Origin: Manihot esculenta
Lineage: Eukaryota; Streptophyta; Magnoliopsida; Malpighiales; Euphorbiaceae
Direction of reading: 5' to 3'
Length of the DNA: 64,000 nucleotides
Assembly: GCF_001659605.2 (NCBI RefSeq)
Contig: NC_035174.2
Location: 28,199,529 to 28,263,528 of the forward strand
In this document: piece after piece, positions 12,601-23,900 of the stretch
How positions within the stretch are numbered: the stretch's first letter is position 1
Layout of the letters: each line of letters starts with the position of its first letter
Program-made: the position numbers and the translations under genes
Notes under the pieces: generated by a model
What the model saw: the letters and a program-made list of their open reading frames with translations, nothing else
What the model was told of the DNA's origin: nothing
Database searches by the model: none

Positions 12601-13313
12601 AAGGATAATTTTGATAAATTTAAATCTAAAACCGATGAATATATATTTTTAAGATACTTTACCTCTAGTAAATCATATAGAGTATTCAATAAGAGAACTT
12701 TAATAGTTGAAGAGTCAATACATGTTGTTTTTGATGAATTTAATCCCTTTGCTCTTAGAAAGAAGATGATTTGTGATTATGATCTTGTAGGTAACCTTGA
12801 GAAGTTGACTATTGAAGATCCTCAATCCCATGGAGATCAAAGTCAATCCAAAGTGGATCCTATGGAGACAAAGAAAGATAAAACTATATTCCAAGAGCAA
12901 CAAATGCAATTTATATAAAGCCAAAGAGTCCAACATGACTTGCTAAAGGATTGGACCTCCAAGAAGGATAATTCCAAGGATCAAATAATTAGTGATGCAT
13001 TACAAGAAGTAACAACTAGATCCTCTATTAGACATGTATGTAATAACATTGCATTCATATCTTATATAGAACCTAAGTTCATAGATGAGGTCCTTATTGA
13101 TGAGAACTCAACCAATTTGAAAGGAGCAAGGTTTGGACCTGAGTTCTTAGACGTAGACATCACCCTACTATAGGCACCAAGTGTGTATTTAAAAACAAGC
13201 TTGATGAAAATGACAATATTACCAGGAACAAAACTAGGTTGGTAGCTAAAGGCTATAAATATAAAGAGAATATAGATTATGAAGCTTGTAAGTGACCTTG
13301 ATGAGTTAATTGT
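9483..13313 (+). mobile_element. Copia A: decayed Ty1/copia element (SIRE-like), 5' half
   Basis: The order is primer-binding site, gag, zinc knuckle, protease, integrase and the beginning of reverse transcriptase, as in Ty1/copia. The element stops at 13313, where the LTR of copia B begins; the missing part of RT, RNase H and the 3' LTR should lie beyond the right edge of the window, after the nested inserts. Many stops and frameshifts make it the oldest element here. The SIRE-like assignment rests on the W-Y-L-D-S-G-C-S protease segment and the K-N-K-L-D-E-N-D RT start; the Tork lineage is the alternative. Confidence 0.8.
9660..13290 (+). pseudogene. Copia A gag-pol remnant
   Basis: Gag begins near 9675 with the R-P-P-F-F-D-R-N-D-F-L-Y motif typical of copia gag (UBN2-type), including MENGHFFPIKMAV at 9776. 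A CCHC zinc knuckle at about 10430 is damaged: the first Cys is replaced by Ser (S-Y-E-C-N-K-L-D-H-Y-K-V-N-C). The protease segment W-Y-L-D-S-G-C-S-K-N lies near 11510 and is followed by the GAG-pre-integrase region (LLSVSQLCAKHCRVIF, about 11695). An integrase core fragment covers 12160-12426 with I-R-S-D-H-V-R-E-F and T-T-Q-Q-N-G-I-V-E. RT starts near 13170. Frames change repeatedly and stops are common, so no product is expected. Confidence 0.8.
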
Positions 13314-13501
13314 TGTTACAGGTTATATAGAAAGTAAATATGTTAATATAGAAAATAAATATTGATAGATGGGTTAGTTACTTAATCTCAGGAATCGTAT
13401 AATTATAGGCTTAATTTTTCTTCCTGTTTAGATATTATCTCTCATGTATAAATAGGTTGTAATATCTATTGTGAAATATAACAAAATATTATATTTCTAC
13501 A
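13314..13501 (+). mobile_element. Copia B 5' LTR
   Basis: A 188-bp segment bounded by TGTTACAGG and TTTCTACA, directly followed by the primer-binding site. It contains TATAAATAGG near 13447, a good TATA-like word. The start agrees with the nine bases of 3' LTR seen at 29521-29529. The flank to its left reads ATTGT and is the predicted target duplication. Confidence 0.85.
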
Positions 13502-13513
13502 TGGTATCAGAGC
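13502..13513 (+). other. Copia B primer-binding site
   Basis: TGGTATCAGAGC follows the LTR directly. It is complementary to the 3' end of plant initiator methionine tRNA, the standard primer of copia elements. Confidence 0.9.
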
Positions 13514-13647
13514 CATTCTCGTAGAGATTTATTTTTTCTCTCTCGCCAAGTTTTAAAATTTTTGGAGACTTAGGAGTCCTGTTTTTTTTGTGTTACCCAT
13601 CTAGGGTAATATTTGTCTCTCATCATCCACTTAGAGAATACGCCAAA

Positions 13648-13839
13648 GTTGCCTTGCAACCCCCTTGTCAGATCTGTGGTTCGTTTGCCGTTTGGGTGTT
13701 GGGTGGAGGCGTTTAGTTGCCTTGCAACCTGCTTGTCAGATCTGTAGTTCGTTTGCCGTTTGGGTGTTGGGTGGAGGCGTTTAGTTGCCTTGCAACCTGC
13801 TTGTCAGATCTGTGGTTCGTTTGCTGTTTGGGTGTTGGG
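13648..13839 (+). repeat. 68-bp tandem repeat in the copia B leader
   Basis: Copies start with GTTGCCTTGCAACC at 13648, 13716 and 13784, an exact 68-bp period; the third is cut short near 13839. They lie where gag would be expected and run into the open frame that precedes the protease. Confidence 0.95.
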
Positions 13840-15348
13840 TTATCTTCCTTTAATTTGTTTGAAGATAAAGGAGTATAGAGTTTTGGTTAAAATAGTTTTT
13901 GACAGTAAGACCCATATTATTAAAATTATTCCAACGTCTTCAGTAGCGACTGAGACAGGTAAAACGTGTCTTATTTCCTCTTCACATAAATGGGTCATTG
14001 ATTCTGGTGCCACAGATCACATGATAAGTAATCCTCATATTTTTATTAGCTTTCGATCTCATAAAACACATTCTTCTGTTGTTATAGCTGATGGATCAAC
14101 TTATAATTTTGAGGATTCTGGGACTGTTAAACCTATTCCTTCTATTACCCTATCATCTCTGCTAAGTTTACCTAATCTTGCCTTTAATTTAATCTCTGTG
14201 AGTAAACTTACCAAAGACCTAAATTGTTGTGTTTCCTTTTTTCATGATCATTGTCTCATTCAGGATCTTGTGACGAAGCAGATTATTGGTAAAGGACATG
14301 TATCTGGGGGTCTCTACATTTTGGATGCATGGGTGCCTCAGCCTGTTGCCTGCTCCAGTGTCTTGTCTCCGTTTGAAGCACATTATCGGTTGAAACACCC
14401 TTCGTTACCGATTTTAAAGAAGTTATGCCCTCAATTTCATAAAGTATCTTTACTAGAATATGAGTCATGTCATTTTGCAAAACATCATCGAATCTCTTTA
14501 AGTCCTAGAGTCAATAAGCGAGCTGAGTCTGCTTTTGAATTAGTTCATTCAGATGTTTGGGGTCCATGTCCGGTTGGATCTAAGACTGGATTCAGATATT
14601 TTATCACTTTTGTGGATGATTACTCTAGAATGACTTGGATTTATTTTATGAAGTATCGTTCAGAAGTGTTTTCTTATTTTTCTGCCTTTTGTGCTGAAAT
14701 CAAGACTCAATTTAATGTTTATGTGAAAATTTTGCGGAGCGACAATGCTAAAGAATATATGTTAGAATCATTCCAGGCTTATATGACTCAACATGGTATT
14801 CTTCACCAATCGTTATGTGTTGATACACTCGCTCAAAATGGGGTAGCTGAAAGGAAGAATCGACATCTTCTTGAGACTGCTAGAGCTCTATTATTTCAAA
14901 TGCAAGTTTCTAAACAATTTTGGGCTGATGCTGTCTCTACTGCATGCTTTCTCATTAATCGCATGCTCACCGCAGTTCTAAACGGTAATACTCCTTATAA
15001 TGTCCTCTTTCCTAAGAAGCTATTATTTCCTCTCGAACCACGACTGTTTGGTAGTACTTGCTATGTTCGGAATGTTAGACCTCATGTGACTAAACTTGAT
15101 CCTAAAGCTTTGAAGTGTGTTTTCTTGGGATATTCTCGCCTTCAGAAGGGGTATCGTTGTTACTCTCCAGACCTCAACAAGTATTTGGTCTCAACAGATG
15201 TAGTCTTTTCCGAGAAAGTTCCTTTTTATCGTATTGCACAAATCTCTCATGATCAAGAGGATGATGATAAGTGGCTCATCTATAGAATCATATTTGATGG
15301 TGGGACCTCTTCGAGTATGCCTTCTGCTGCACAATCTGATGGTAATAC
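13760..15348 (+). pseudogene. Copia B protease-integrase segment
   Basis: One open frame encodes the aspartic protease motif WVIDSGATDHM (about residue 81), the GAG-pre-integrase region and the integrase. The HHCC zinc domain is damaged: H and H of AHYRLKHPS are present, but the first Cys of the pair is replaced in LEYESCHFAKHH. The core shows SDVWGP, FVDDYSRMTW, RSDNAKEY and QNGVAERKNRHLLETA, the expected acidic residues. The first 50 or so residues are only a translation of the 68-bp repeats, so the listed start is not a real gag start. The frame ends in solo LTR C. Confidence 0.85.
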
Positions 15349-18137
15349 TGTAACAGCCCGGAAACCGGTACCCCTCTGTAGCGGCTCCGACCTGCTCGGC
15401 CCTAGGATTCAGATCGGCTTAAGGCCGCCGGAACCCGTAGCAAGCCTCTAAACATCCTGAAACTCTAGGTATAATCCCATACATGATCAAACTTTTCATA
15501 AAACTTAAGCTTTGGTCTCAAAAAAAAACTTTAAACTTGTTTTCCTTACCTCAGCTTGACCTATGCATGCAAACATAGAACCTCATACCAGATGGGTCAT
15601 CAAGCTTGCTTTAAAACATATCCGCTTTGGGTCAAGGGATTGAAACCCTTTCTTCCCTCACGGGCCATTCAAAACTCATAACATTTAAAACATTTTCTCA
15701 AGATCATGCATAACAAAAAGGGATTTACCAAACTCTAGGCAAAGCACAATTCTATACATCTCATGCTACAACACATGACATATCTATACTTTTCTTAACT
15801 TGGCTCTATCTCTTTATAACATTACTCTTTACTCTTTCCATTCATCATATTCTTTATATACATAAGGACCATACATCAAGTCCATCTATCATGTCCATAT
15901 ATCATCATGCTCATGTCCACCACTAAACTATGCAGGCAACAAACATACATAGCATTACATAACATATCATCTCTTTAGCAACTTACATTACATAACTATC
16001 ACTATCTCAAATAAACATATACAATAAGCATCTCTCCTTATACATAAACATAAACATAACTAAGCTATTACAACCAAACATGGCAACCCATGCTTGAACC
16101 TCTTCTATCCCATAGCTTACTCTGACTGAACTCTGGCTTGACATACTCTGGCTTACTTACTCTGGCCCTGCAAAACTGGGGGTAAGGGAATGGGGTGAGC
16201 TACAAGAGCCCAGTGAGTAGAAACAGAGAAAAACATTTGCTTTAGTTCCTCCATTTTTAGGTATATTATTATCTATTTTATTGTTCCACCCTTTTTATGT
16301 ATTTTATTATAAAGACATTTTATTCAATTCAATTATTCTTCTTATTCATGCATTCATGAAATGCGTCATATCACAAGTATATCACAACAAACATCTCACC
16401 CCCGCTTGAGTTCATGCTAGCAAATCTCTTCCTCTTGCGGGTGATTTTAGAGGGTTCACGTAACGTCCTTCCCCTCAGGGTTAGACATGACCCCAACATT
16501 CCCTCTGTCAAAACTTAGCCCCGAAGGAGCTCTCATGGGGCTTTCCTACATGTACTCGCCCGATTGACAAAGACTCATTGACAGACTTGCGGGCTATTGA
16601 GGTCGCCTTGGTCCACCCATCACATCATATACATAGCACATTATGCAATGCGTCACCTTCGTGAAACTAGTGCAATCATCCTATAACATATAAACATGGT
16701 GCATGGGCATGGTGAACTAGTGCAAACATAACATGATGTATGAGTATGCTTTAGGCATTAGAATTTCTTAAAGTAAAACATTAAGTTTAGTTCTACTCAC
16801 CTGAAGCCTCTGCTCAACAAACTCAGGGTCAACTAGCACTGAAGCTAGACACCTCTCCTCAGGTCCAATCCTACACAGATGGACTCACATGAGGTACTAA
16901 ACACATGCTAACAACTCATAAGAAACTCCCCAAAAACCCCTCTAAACATCACTTAAACATGCATGGAAAACAGCCATGAAAAGGCTGGACAGGCACTTTC
17001 GGCGGCACCTTCGGCGGCCGAAAGTCTCCTCCAGAGACGAAACTCGGGTAGGTTCGGCGGCACCTTCGGCGGCCGAACCCTCTCTCCAGAGACGAAAGTC
17101 AGGCACTTTCGGCGGCCGAACATTACCTTCGGCGGCCGAAAGTCTGCTTTCAAGCCACAACTCAACTTTCGGGGGCAAGGTTAGGCGGCCAAACCATGCA
17201 TCCAAAGGCACGTTCGGCGGCCGAAACCTCCTTCGGCGGCCGAACCTGAGTTCATCAGAACTCAGCCTTTGCACACCAGCCTCCAAAACCTTCCAAAACA
17301 ACCCCAAACCTCACATACTCTCTCCCAAGCATGCATACACACTCCCACAAGCAAAGAGAGCAAAGAAACTAACTTAAACTCCTCAACACATCATCACATA
17401 ACATACATTGGGCATAAAACCCACAAAAGCCTAAACATGCATATCTACCCATACTCAACCATATAACCTCCATAAAACTTACTTAAAACTTCTTAAAAAC
17501 TCAAGGGAAACAAAGATCTACACTTACCTCTTGAAGATCGAGGGTTGGTGCGATCCCTAACTCGGAGGTGTGGAGAATCCAAGCTCCAAAAGCTCCAAGC
17601 TCCCAAAACTTCTATTTTAGCTTCAAAACTTCAAACCAAGGGTAGATCTTATGAAAACTTGAAGGATTTTGAAGAGAAGACACACAAGCAACCAAGGGAG
17701 GGCAGAAACTCACCTGAGTTCGAGAATGGGGAGAAAACTCGCCCATTTCCGATCTGAGGGCTCTTTATAGGTGGCCTGGTCATCAACCTTCGGCAGCCTA
17801 ACGTGCCCCCTAAACTCATGCATGTTCGGCGGCCGAACCTCACTTTCGGCGGCCGAACCTTGGCTTGCTCCCACAAGACTTTCGGAGGCCAAAGGCGCTC
17901 CCGAAGCCTTCACATGTTCGGCGGCCGAACTTAACCTTCGGCGGCCGAACCTGACAAACGCCTCCTTGGTCTTTCCTCTTCAAAAACTCAACTCTTTTCT
18001 ATTTAAAACCATAAAACACTTAAAAACATTTTAGAAAACCTTTCCTTTACCCTTGCTCTACCCCCCAAAGAGGATCCGACACCCGAGATTCCACCGGACG
18101 GTAGGAATTCCGATGTCTGAACGAGCGGGGTCTTACA
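15349..18137 (-). mobile_element. Solo LTR C (Tekay-related), in copia B
   Basis: A 2789-bp segment with TGTAA/TTACA ends flanked by the 5-bp duplication AATAC (15344-15348 and 18138-18142). It has no internal coding region, so it is a solo LTR left by LTR-LTR recombination. Read on the minus strand it has a TATAAAG box (plus-strand 17763-17769) and the CGGCCG-centred palindromes at 16995-17240 and 17820-17950. Its 3' end has an extra terminal segment shared with solo LTR D. ORFs inside are translations of the palindrome array. Confidence 0.9.
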
Positions 18138-18142
18138 AATAC

Positions 18143-18485
18143 TCTCTCTAATACTCAGCCTCCTGTTAGCTCGTCAGTTGTTTAAGTTTACTCTCAAATA
18201 CCAGTACTTGATGATACATGTCCTGCACCAGAATATTTTTTGCCATCAGATCCACCACCGACTGACCTTGACCTCCCCATTAGTCTTCGTAAAGGTAAAC
18301 GATAGTGTAAATCTATCTATTCTGTTGCTAATTTTCTGTCTTATGATCACCTGTCTCCTTCTTCTACCTCCTTAATTGTCTCTCTAAATTCCATTTCTTT
18401 GCCTAAGACAGTTAAAGAGGCCCTGGCTCATTCTGGATGGCGTGATGCAATGTTTGAGGAGATCAAGGCTCTAGATGAAAATCAT
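18143..18485 (+). pseudogene. Copia B integrase-RT linker fragment
   Basis: Copia B coding sequence resumes after solo LTR C and reads through a proline/serine-rich linker, then ALAHSGWRDAMFEEIKALDENH, the conserved entry to copia RT, until Tekay-1 interrupts it. A stop is present in the linker (near 18183) and a second near 18304. Confidence 0.8.
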
Positions 18486-18662
18486 TGTAATACCCAGCTC
18501 GAGTCCGGCATCGGAATTTTACTTTTCGATGGAGTTCCGGTTGCCGAAAGTCTTTAGACGGGATCGATTTATGTTTTTCTCAAATGTTTTGGTATGTTTC
18601 ATAGTTTTAAAGTATAAAGAACTGAGTTTTTGAGTGAAATGAACCAAGGCAGAAAAGCCAGG

Positions 18663-19520
18663 TTCGGCCGCCGAACATGCATGGCTTTCGGTTTCACGTG
18701 TGGCCGCCGAAGGTGGTCTGGCCAACCACCTATAAATGGCCCTCAGTCGGTTGAAGCGGTAAGAGCACCGTTTCTTTTGTCTTCTGAGGTGAAACTCTGT
18801 CCTTTGTGAGTATTTCTTCCTGTTTTCATTACATCTTGCAAAGATTTCATTAGTTTTTATGATCTTTTGAAGGTTTTAAGCTAAAACTCAAAGTTGTGAA
18901 GTTTGGAGAGTTTGAAGGCGAGTTGCTCCAAAACTCCACGTTAGGATCATTCATCTACTTGTTTTCAAGAGGTAAGTGAAGATCCTGAGCTTGTTTTTAT
19001 GTTTTCTGAAGGTTTTATGGGGTTTATGGAGAGAGTTGCATGAATAGGGTTCTTTGTGAGGTTTTGATGATTTTGTGCATAACGCTTGTTTATGTGTTAT
19101 TTGTTTGTGTTGTTGGGGTTTGTAGGTAGTTTCTGACCCCTTTGAGCATATACATGAGTGTATGCAAGTGATGGAAGTGAGGTGGTTGAGTTGAAGAGCG
19201 TTTTAGGCATTTGGCGAGAGGCAGGGCACGTTTCTGTCCTGCTGATGAACTCAGGTTCAGCAGCCGAAGGTACATTCGGCCGCCGAACCCCTGAGGAGGT
19301 GTGAGGAGGTGGCTTCGGCTGCCCAAGCTTACCCCCGAGCTTTTGGAGTTTTGGCTCTGGAGGGAAGTTCGGCCGCCGAAGGTTAGAGACTTTCGTCTCT
19401 GGAGTGCCTTTTGGCCTCCGAAACTTGCCCCTGAAAGGGTTCGACAGCAGAAAGTGGAAGTTCGGCCGCCGAAGGTGCTTGAGTTTCGTCTCTGGAGAGG
19501 ACTTTCGGCCGCCGAACCTG
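18663..19520 (+). repeat. CG-rich palindrome array in the Tekay-1 5' LTR
   Basis: The 13-mer TTCGGCCGCCGAA, or versions with one or two changes, recurs both upstream of the TATA box (18663-18715) and in the transcribed part (19255-19520). Between them are shared spacer words such as TTTCGTCTCTGGAG and GCCGCCGAA half units. Confidence 0.9.
18731..18737 (+). promoter_or_regulatory. TATA box of the Tekay-1 5' LTR
   Basis: CACCTATAAATGGCCCTC is conserved at the same place in the 3' LTR (TATAAAT at 26264-26270) and in both Tekay-2 LTRs. Tekay-3 and the solo LTRs have TATAAAA, TATAAAG or TATATAAAG at the matching site. Transcription would start about 30 nt downstream. Confidence 0.75.
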
Positions 19521-20471
19521 CCGCCGAAAGTGTTCTGTCCAGCTTCCCTTTGCATGCTTTGCATGGATGTGAGAGTGAGTTTCAGGGAATTCTTGGGGTG
19601 TTTCATAGAGTTGGTCATAAGCTAGTTTGGTCCCTCATTTGCGTTTATCTGTACCTATACAGACCAGAGGAACCAGAGAGAGCAGCAGTGAGTTCTGCTC
19701 CAGAGTTTCAGAGCCTGCAGAGTCAGTCAGTCCAGGTAGCCAGAGGTGAGTGGAACTAAACTTAACGCTTTTACTTACACTTGCACAATGAAATGTTTTA
19801 GCATATCTCATGCATCATGATTATGCAATAGGTTGATTGCATTAGTATCCACGAATATGTTGCATTGCATAGTTAATTGTTGATGTGGGTGAATGCTGAA
19901 TGATCCAATAGTTTCAGACAGGAAGTCCAGGAGCCTTTGACTACGCCCTGGCAGGTATAGTAAAGACCAGGAGCCTTTGACTACGCCCTGGCAATAGTAA
20001 GTACAGAGGTGTTATATACACATATACATATATGACAGGAAGACCAGATGCTCGATGCTACGCCCTGGCACAGAGTTACTGGGACTATGTGGTGACAGGT
20101 TTACTCTTGATGTGGATTGTCTGTGATATGGTGCATTCCATGAGATCATCTTTTACTGAGATGTTTTACTGTTCTACTCACTGAGCTATACAGCTCATCC
20201 CACTCCCTTAACCCCAGTTTTGCAGGTTCAGTGTACAGTGTACAGGGACAGTCTAGCAGAGTACAGAGAAAGAGTAAAGAGATTTGTAATGTAATAGCTT
20301 AGAGTGGACATGTAATATTAAAGAGATGTAAGAGTTGTGTATAAAGTTAGAAATGTGCTTGACTTAGTAATGATGTACATGATCTGTATATGTATATATA
20401 TTTTTACTGTATGTGAAACACCAGGCTTAACAGGTATGAGTTAACCCATCTAGAGCAAGCTCTAGTCAGGG

Positions 20472-20586
20472 GTACAGAGTACAGAGTACAGAGTACAGAG
20501 TACAGAGTACAGAGTACAGAGTACAGAGTACAGAGTACAGAGTACAGAGTACAGAGTACAGAGTACAGTGTACAGAGTACAGAGAT
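20472..20586 (+). repeat. GTACAGA heptamer minisatellite, Tekay-1 5' LTR
   Basis: About fifteen tandem copies of a 7-bp unit, with one GTACAGT variant. The 3' LTR has only about three (28016-28037), the two Tekay-2 LTRs about nine and four on the opposite strand. Confidence 0.95.
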
Positions 20587-20766
20587 AGTGCATGCACAGG
20601 TTAAGCCTTGGTTCAGAAAAGAGTTTTTATGTTCACAGAAAATGTATGATCATGTATGAGTTTACAGATACACAGAGAGGATAGCAGGCTTGTTACGGGT
20701 TCTGGCGGCCTTAAGCCGACCTGAATCCTAGCGCCGGTGACGGTCCATTTTGGGGTCGTTACAAAT

Positions 20767-20778
20767 TGGTATCAGAGC
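20767..20778 (+). other. Tekay-1 primer-binding site
   Basis: TGGTATCAGAGC three bases after the LTR end, complementary to the initiator methionine tRNA 3' end. Confidence 0.9.
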
Positions 20779-20992
20779 CCTAGGTTCACATGATCGGACC
20801 TATAGAGACAGTGTCGGGCTCATAGAGGTTAGAAGTGGTCAAGCACAATAGGAAATCATGTCCACTAGGATAGGGTCTTGAGTCCTATCTGTTTACTGCT
20901 ATGATATGCCATGAGTTTTGCATGTGCATTATTGATATGTGATGTTTATGTGCTAAAGTGCTATGTTATGTGTTGTTTTCCAGAGAGTAAAG

Positions 20993-23900
20993 ATGAGAGG
21001 AACTCGTCGATAAGCTCGATTGACTGGAGTCCCACCAGAGAGTGAGAGACCAGCTGCTCGTCCTCCTGCATTGCCAAGGGCAAGGTCTCAGAGATCTAGC
21101 AGGGAAGGTACGTCAATAGACCCGAGAAGGTCTGTAGACGAGAGCAGAAGAGGTACAGCGAGAGGAGAAAGATCAGAGGAAAGGAGGGAGGCTATGGAGA
21201 TTGATCAGTCTAGGGATGATAGTATGGGTGTAGGTAGATTTGAGGAAGGTATGGGAGAGTCGCAGGGAGGTGCTCAGGCCTCAGGTTTTGGCTATCCAGC
21301 CTTTCCGCAGGATCCAGAGTATCCGATGGGAGGTATGTCGGAGTACTCTAGTTTTGTCCCATATCCCCCTTACATGCCATATATGCCTTATCCTCCTTAC
21401 TATCCACCATATCCGATGTATCCACCTTCCCCTACCCATCCAAGTGCAGCACACCCAGAGTCAAATGACCCAGTACCACCACCACCAGAACCAGTAGCCC
21501 CTGTTGTTGACAGACATCAACCTAGCTCATCTGGAGGTAAAGTGCAAATGACGGAGTACTTGAAATTGGATGCTCCTAAATACAATACGGGAGATGATCC
21601 ATTTGAATACCTCAGATCAGTTAGAATGATAACCAGTGAATTGGGAGCTAATGATAGTAGAGCCATTGAGATGACAGGGTTTACACTTAAATGCAAGAAG
21701 GCCAGAGAATGGTTCAAGAATTATGTGGAACCCAGGATGAACAGTATGTCTTGGGGAGAGTTCGCCAATGAGTTTGCAGGGTGGGCTTTTCCTGACAGTT
21801 CCAGGGAGATGAAAGTAATTGAATTCGAACAGTTGAGACAGACAGATGAGATGAGTGTTGATGAATTCACAGATAAGTTCCTGGATTTGCTTCAGTATGT
21901 GGGTCAAGCCTATGATACTGATCAGAAGAAGGCAAGGAGATATACTATGAGACTGCATCCCAGGTATTCTTCCTTGATTCTTCCAGCAGAAAAGGAGAGT
22001 TTTCACACTATAGTGGACGCAGCCAGGAAAATGGAAGCTAGTGCCAATATTCAGAAACAGTCAAAGGCACAGGCTTCGGGTTCTAAAGCCCCCAGTTCAG
22101 GCACGTCAGGCAGCAAGAGATGGGATAGAGCAAAAGGAACAAAGAGTAAGTTCTAGAGTAAAGTCAAGTCAGGTCTGGGAATAGGTAGTGGCTCAAGCTC
22201 TGGCACAGCCCCAGTATGTAGAAGATGCGGAAAACCACATGGAGGAGTTTGTCGGTTGGGATCTACAGCTTGTTTTAGGTGTGGACAGGAAGGGCATATT
22301 GCTCGGGATTGTCCTCAGGTGACTTTTGCACCATCCCAGCAGATGAGTTCAGGCAGTGTGGTACAGCCCGTTGTACAGCCAGTAGCTCCAGTCATGCCTC
22401 AGAGTAGTGGCAGAGGTAGAGGGAGAGGGGCAGCCTCTACTTCAGCAGCAGGTTCCCAAAGTGGAAATCCGGTAGCCCCAGCACGGATTTTCACTGTGAC
22501 ACAGGAGGAGGCTAACACGTCGAACACAGTGGTGTCAGGTAATCTCATCATTGGGTGTTCAGATGTGTATGCTTTGATGGACCCCGGTGCTTCTCATTCC
22601 TTTATTGCTTCGAGAGCCATAGAGAGATTGGGTTTGATCAGTTCTGAGTTAGAGTATCCTCTCTGGGTCAGTGGACCGAAATGTGACCCATCAGTGGCAG
22701 TGTCAGTCTGTCGTTTCAGTCCAGTGTTCATAGAGGGTAGATGCCTTCCAGCTGACCTTGTGGTTCTAGACTTGACAGATTTTGATGTCATTCTAGGGAT
22801 GGATTGGCTATCTGCATATAGTGCTACTTTGGACTATAGAGAGAAGCTAGTTAGGCTCAGAGACCAGGATGGGTCAGAGTGTGTCTTCAGAGGAGACATG
22901 AGAGGTACACCCAGAGGTTTGATTTCAGCCCTTCAGGCTCGTCGTTTGCTTAGGAGGGGTTGTCAGGGGTTTCTAGCTCATGTGAGAGAGCTAGACAATC
23001 AGGTGAGGGAACCAGCCACGGTCCCAGTAGTCCGAGAGTTTCTCGATGTTTTCCCAGACGAACTTCCAGGACTACCACCTGGTAGGGAGATAGAGTTTGA
23101 AATAGAATTGCTGCCAGATACCAGACCTATCTCTATTCCTCCCTACAGGATGGTGCCAGCAGAGTTAAAAGAGTTAATAGAGCAATTGCAGGACTTGGTA
23201 GATAAGGGTTTCATCCGCCCTAGTACCTCACCTTGGGGTGCTCCAGTGCTCTTTGTCAGAAAGAAGGATGGATCCCTCAGACTTTGTATCGACTACAGAC
23301 AATTGAACAAGGTCACTACCAAGAATAGGTATCCTCTACCTAGGATTGATGATCTATTTGACCAGCTAGCTGGAGCAGGTTGTTTCTCTAAAATAGATAT
23401 GAGATCCGGATATCATCAGTTGAGAGTCAGAAAGGCAGATGTGCCAAAGACAGCTTTCAGGACCAGATATGGGCATTATGAGTTCTTAGTGATGCCGTTC
23501 GGGTTGACTAACGCCCCTGCAACATTCATGGATCTCATGAATAGAGTTTTCAGTGAGTTTCTGGATCACTTTGTCATTGTTTTCATCGATGATATTTTAG
23601 TGTATTCCAGAGATGCAGAGGAGCATGCCCAGCATCTGAGAATAGTTCTGCAGACACTGAGAGAGCATGGTTTGTATGCCAAGTTCTCGAAGTGTGAGTT
23701 TTGGTTGGGGAGCATTTCCTTCTTGGGACATGTGGTATCAGCAGAGGGTATTGAGGTCGATCCCAAGAAGATAGAGGCTGTAGCTAACTGGCCCAGACCC
23801 ACTACAGTGACTGAGATTAAAAGCTTTCTGGGACTGGCAGGTTACTACAGAAGGTTCGTGCAGAACTTCTCAAAGATAGCAGCTCCTATGACCAAATTGA

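Larger units (their letters stand above)
18486..20763 (+). mobile_element. Tekay-1 5' LTR
   Basis: 2278 bp from TGTAATACCC to GGGGTCGTTACA. A TATAAAT box lies at 18731-18737. It contains the palindrome array (18663-19520), two 25-bp inverted-repeat units of 40-bp period (19927-19951, 19967-19991) plus a variant at 20044-20068, and the heptamer minisatellite at 20472-20586. Relative to the 3' LTR it lacks a 20-bp and a 12-bp palindrome module. Confidence 0.95.
18972..20983 (+). other. Candidate leader introns of Tekay-1, with internal exon 19663-19745
   Basis: A consensus donor CAAGAG/GTAAGT lies at 18971/18972, about 240 nt after the TATA box. TATACAG/ACC and CAGAG/GTGAGT bracket an 83-nt segment 19663-19745. 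Pyrimidine-rich TTTGCAG near 20226 and GTTTTCCAG ending at 20983 are acceptors, the last one 9 nt before the gag ATG. The same sites occur at the same places in Tekay-3, and the first and last also in Tekay-2. Splicing would remove most of the LTR and the primer-binding site from the gag-pol mRNA. This is inferred from signals only. Confidence 0.45.

Noticed and set aside
16942..19759. Overlapping ORFs of 70-170 codons rich in R-P-P-K, S-A-A-E and F-G-G-R
   Set aside because: They are six-frame translations of the TTCGGCCGCCGAA arrays inside LTRs, appear in all frames, and match no protein family.
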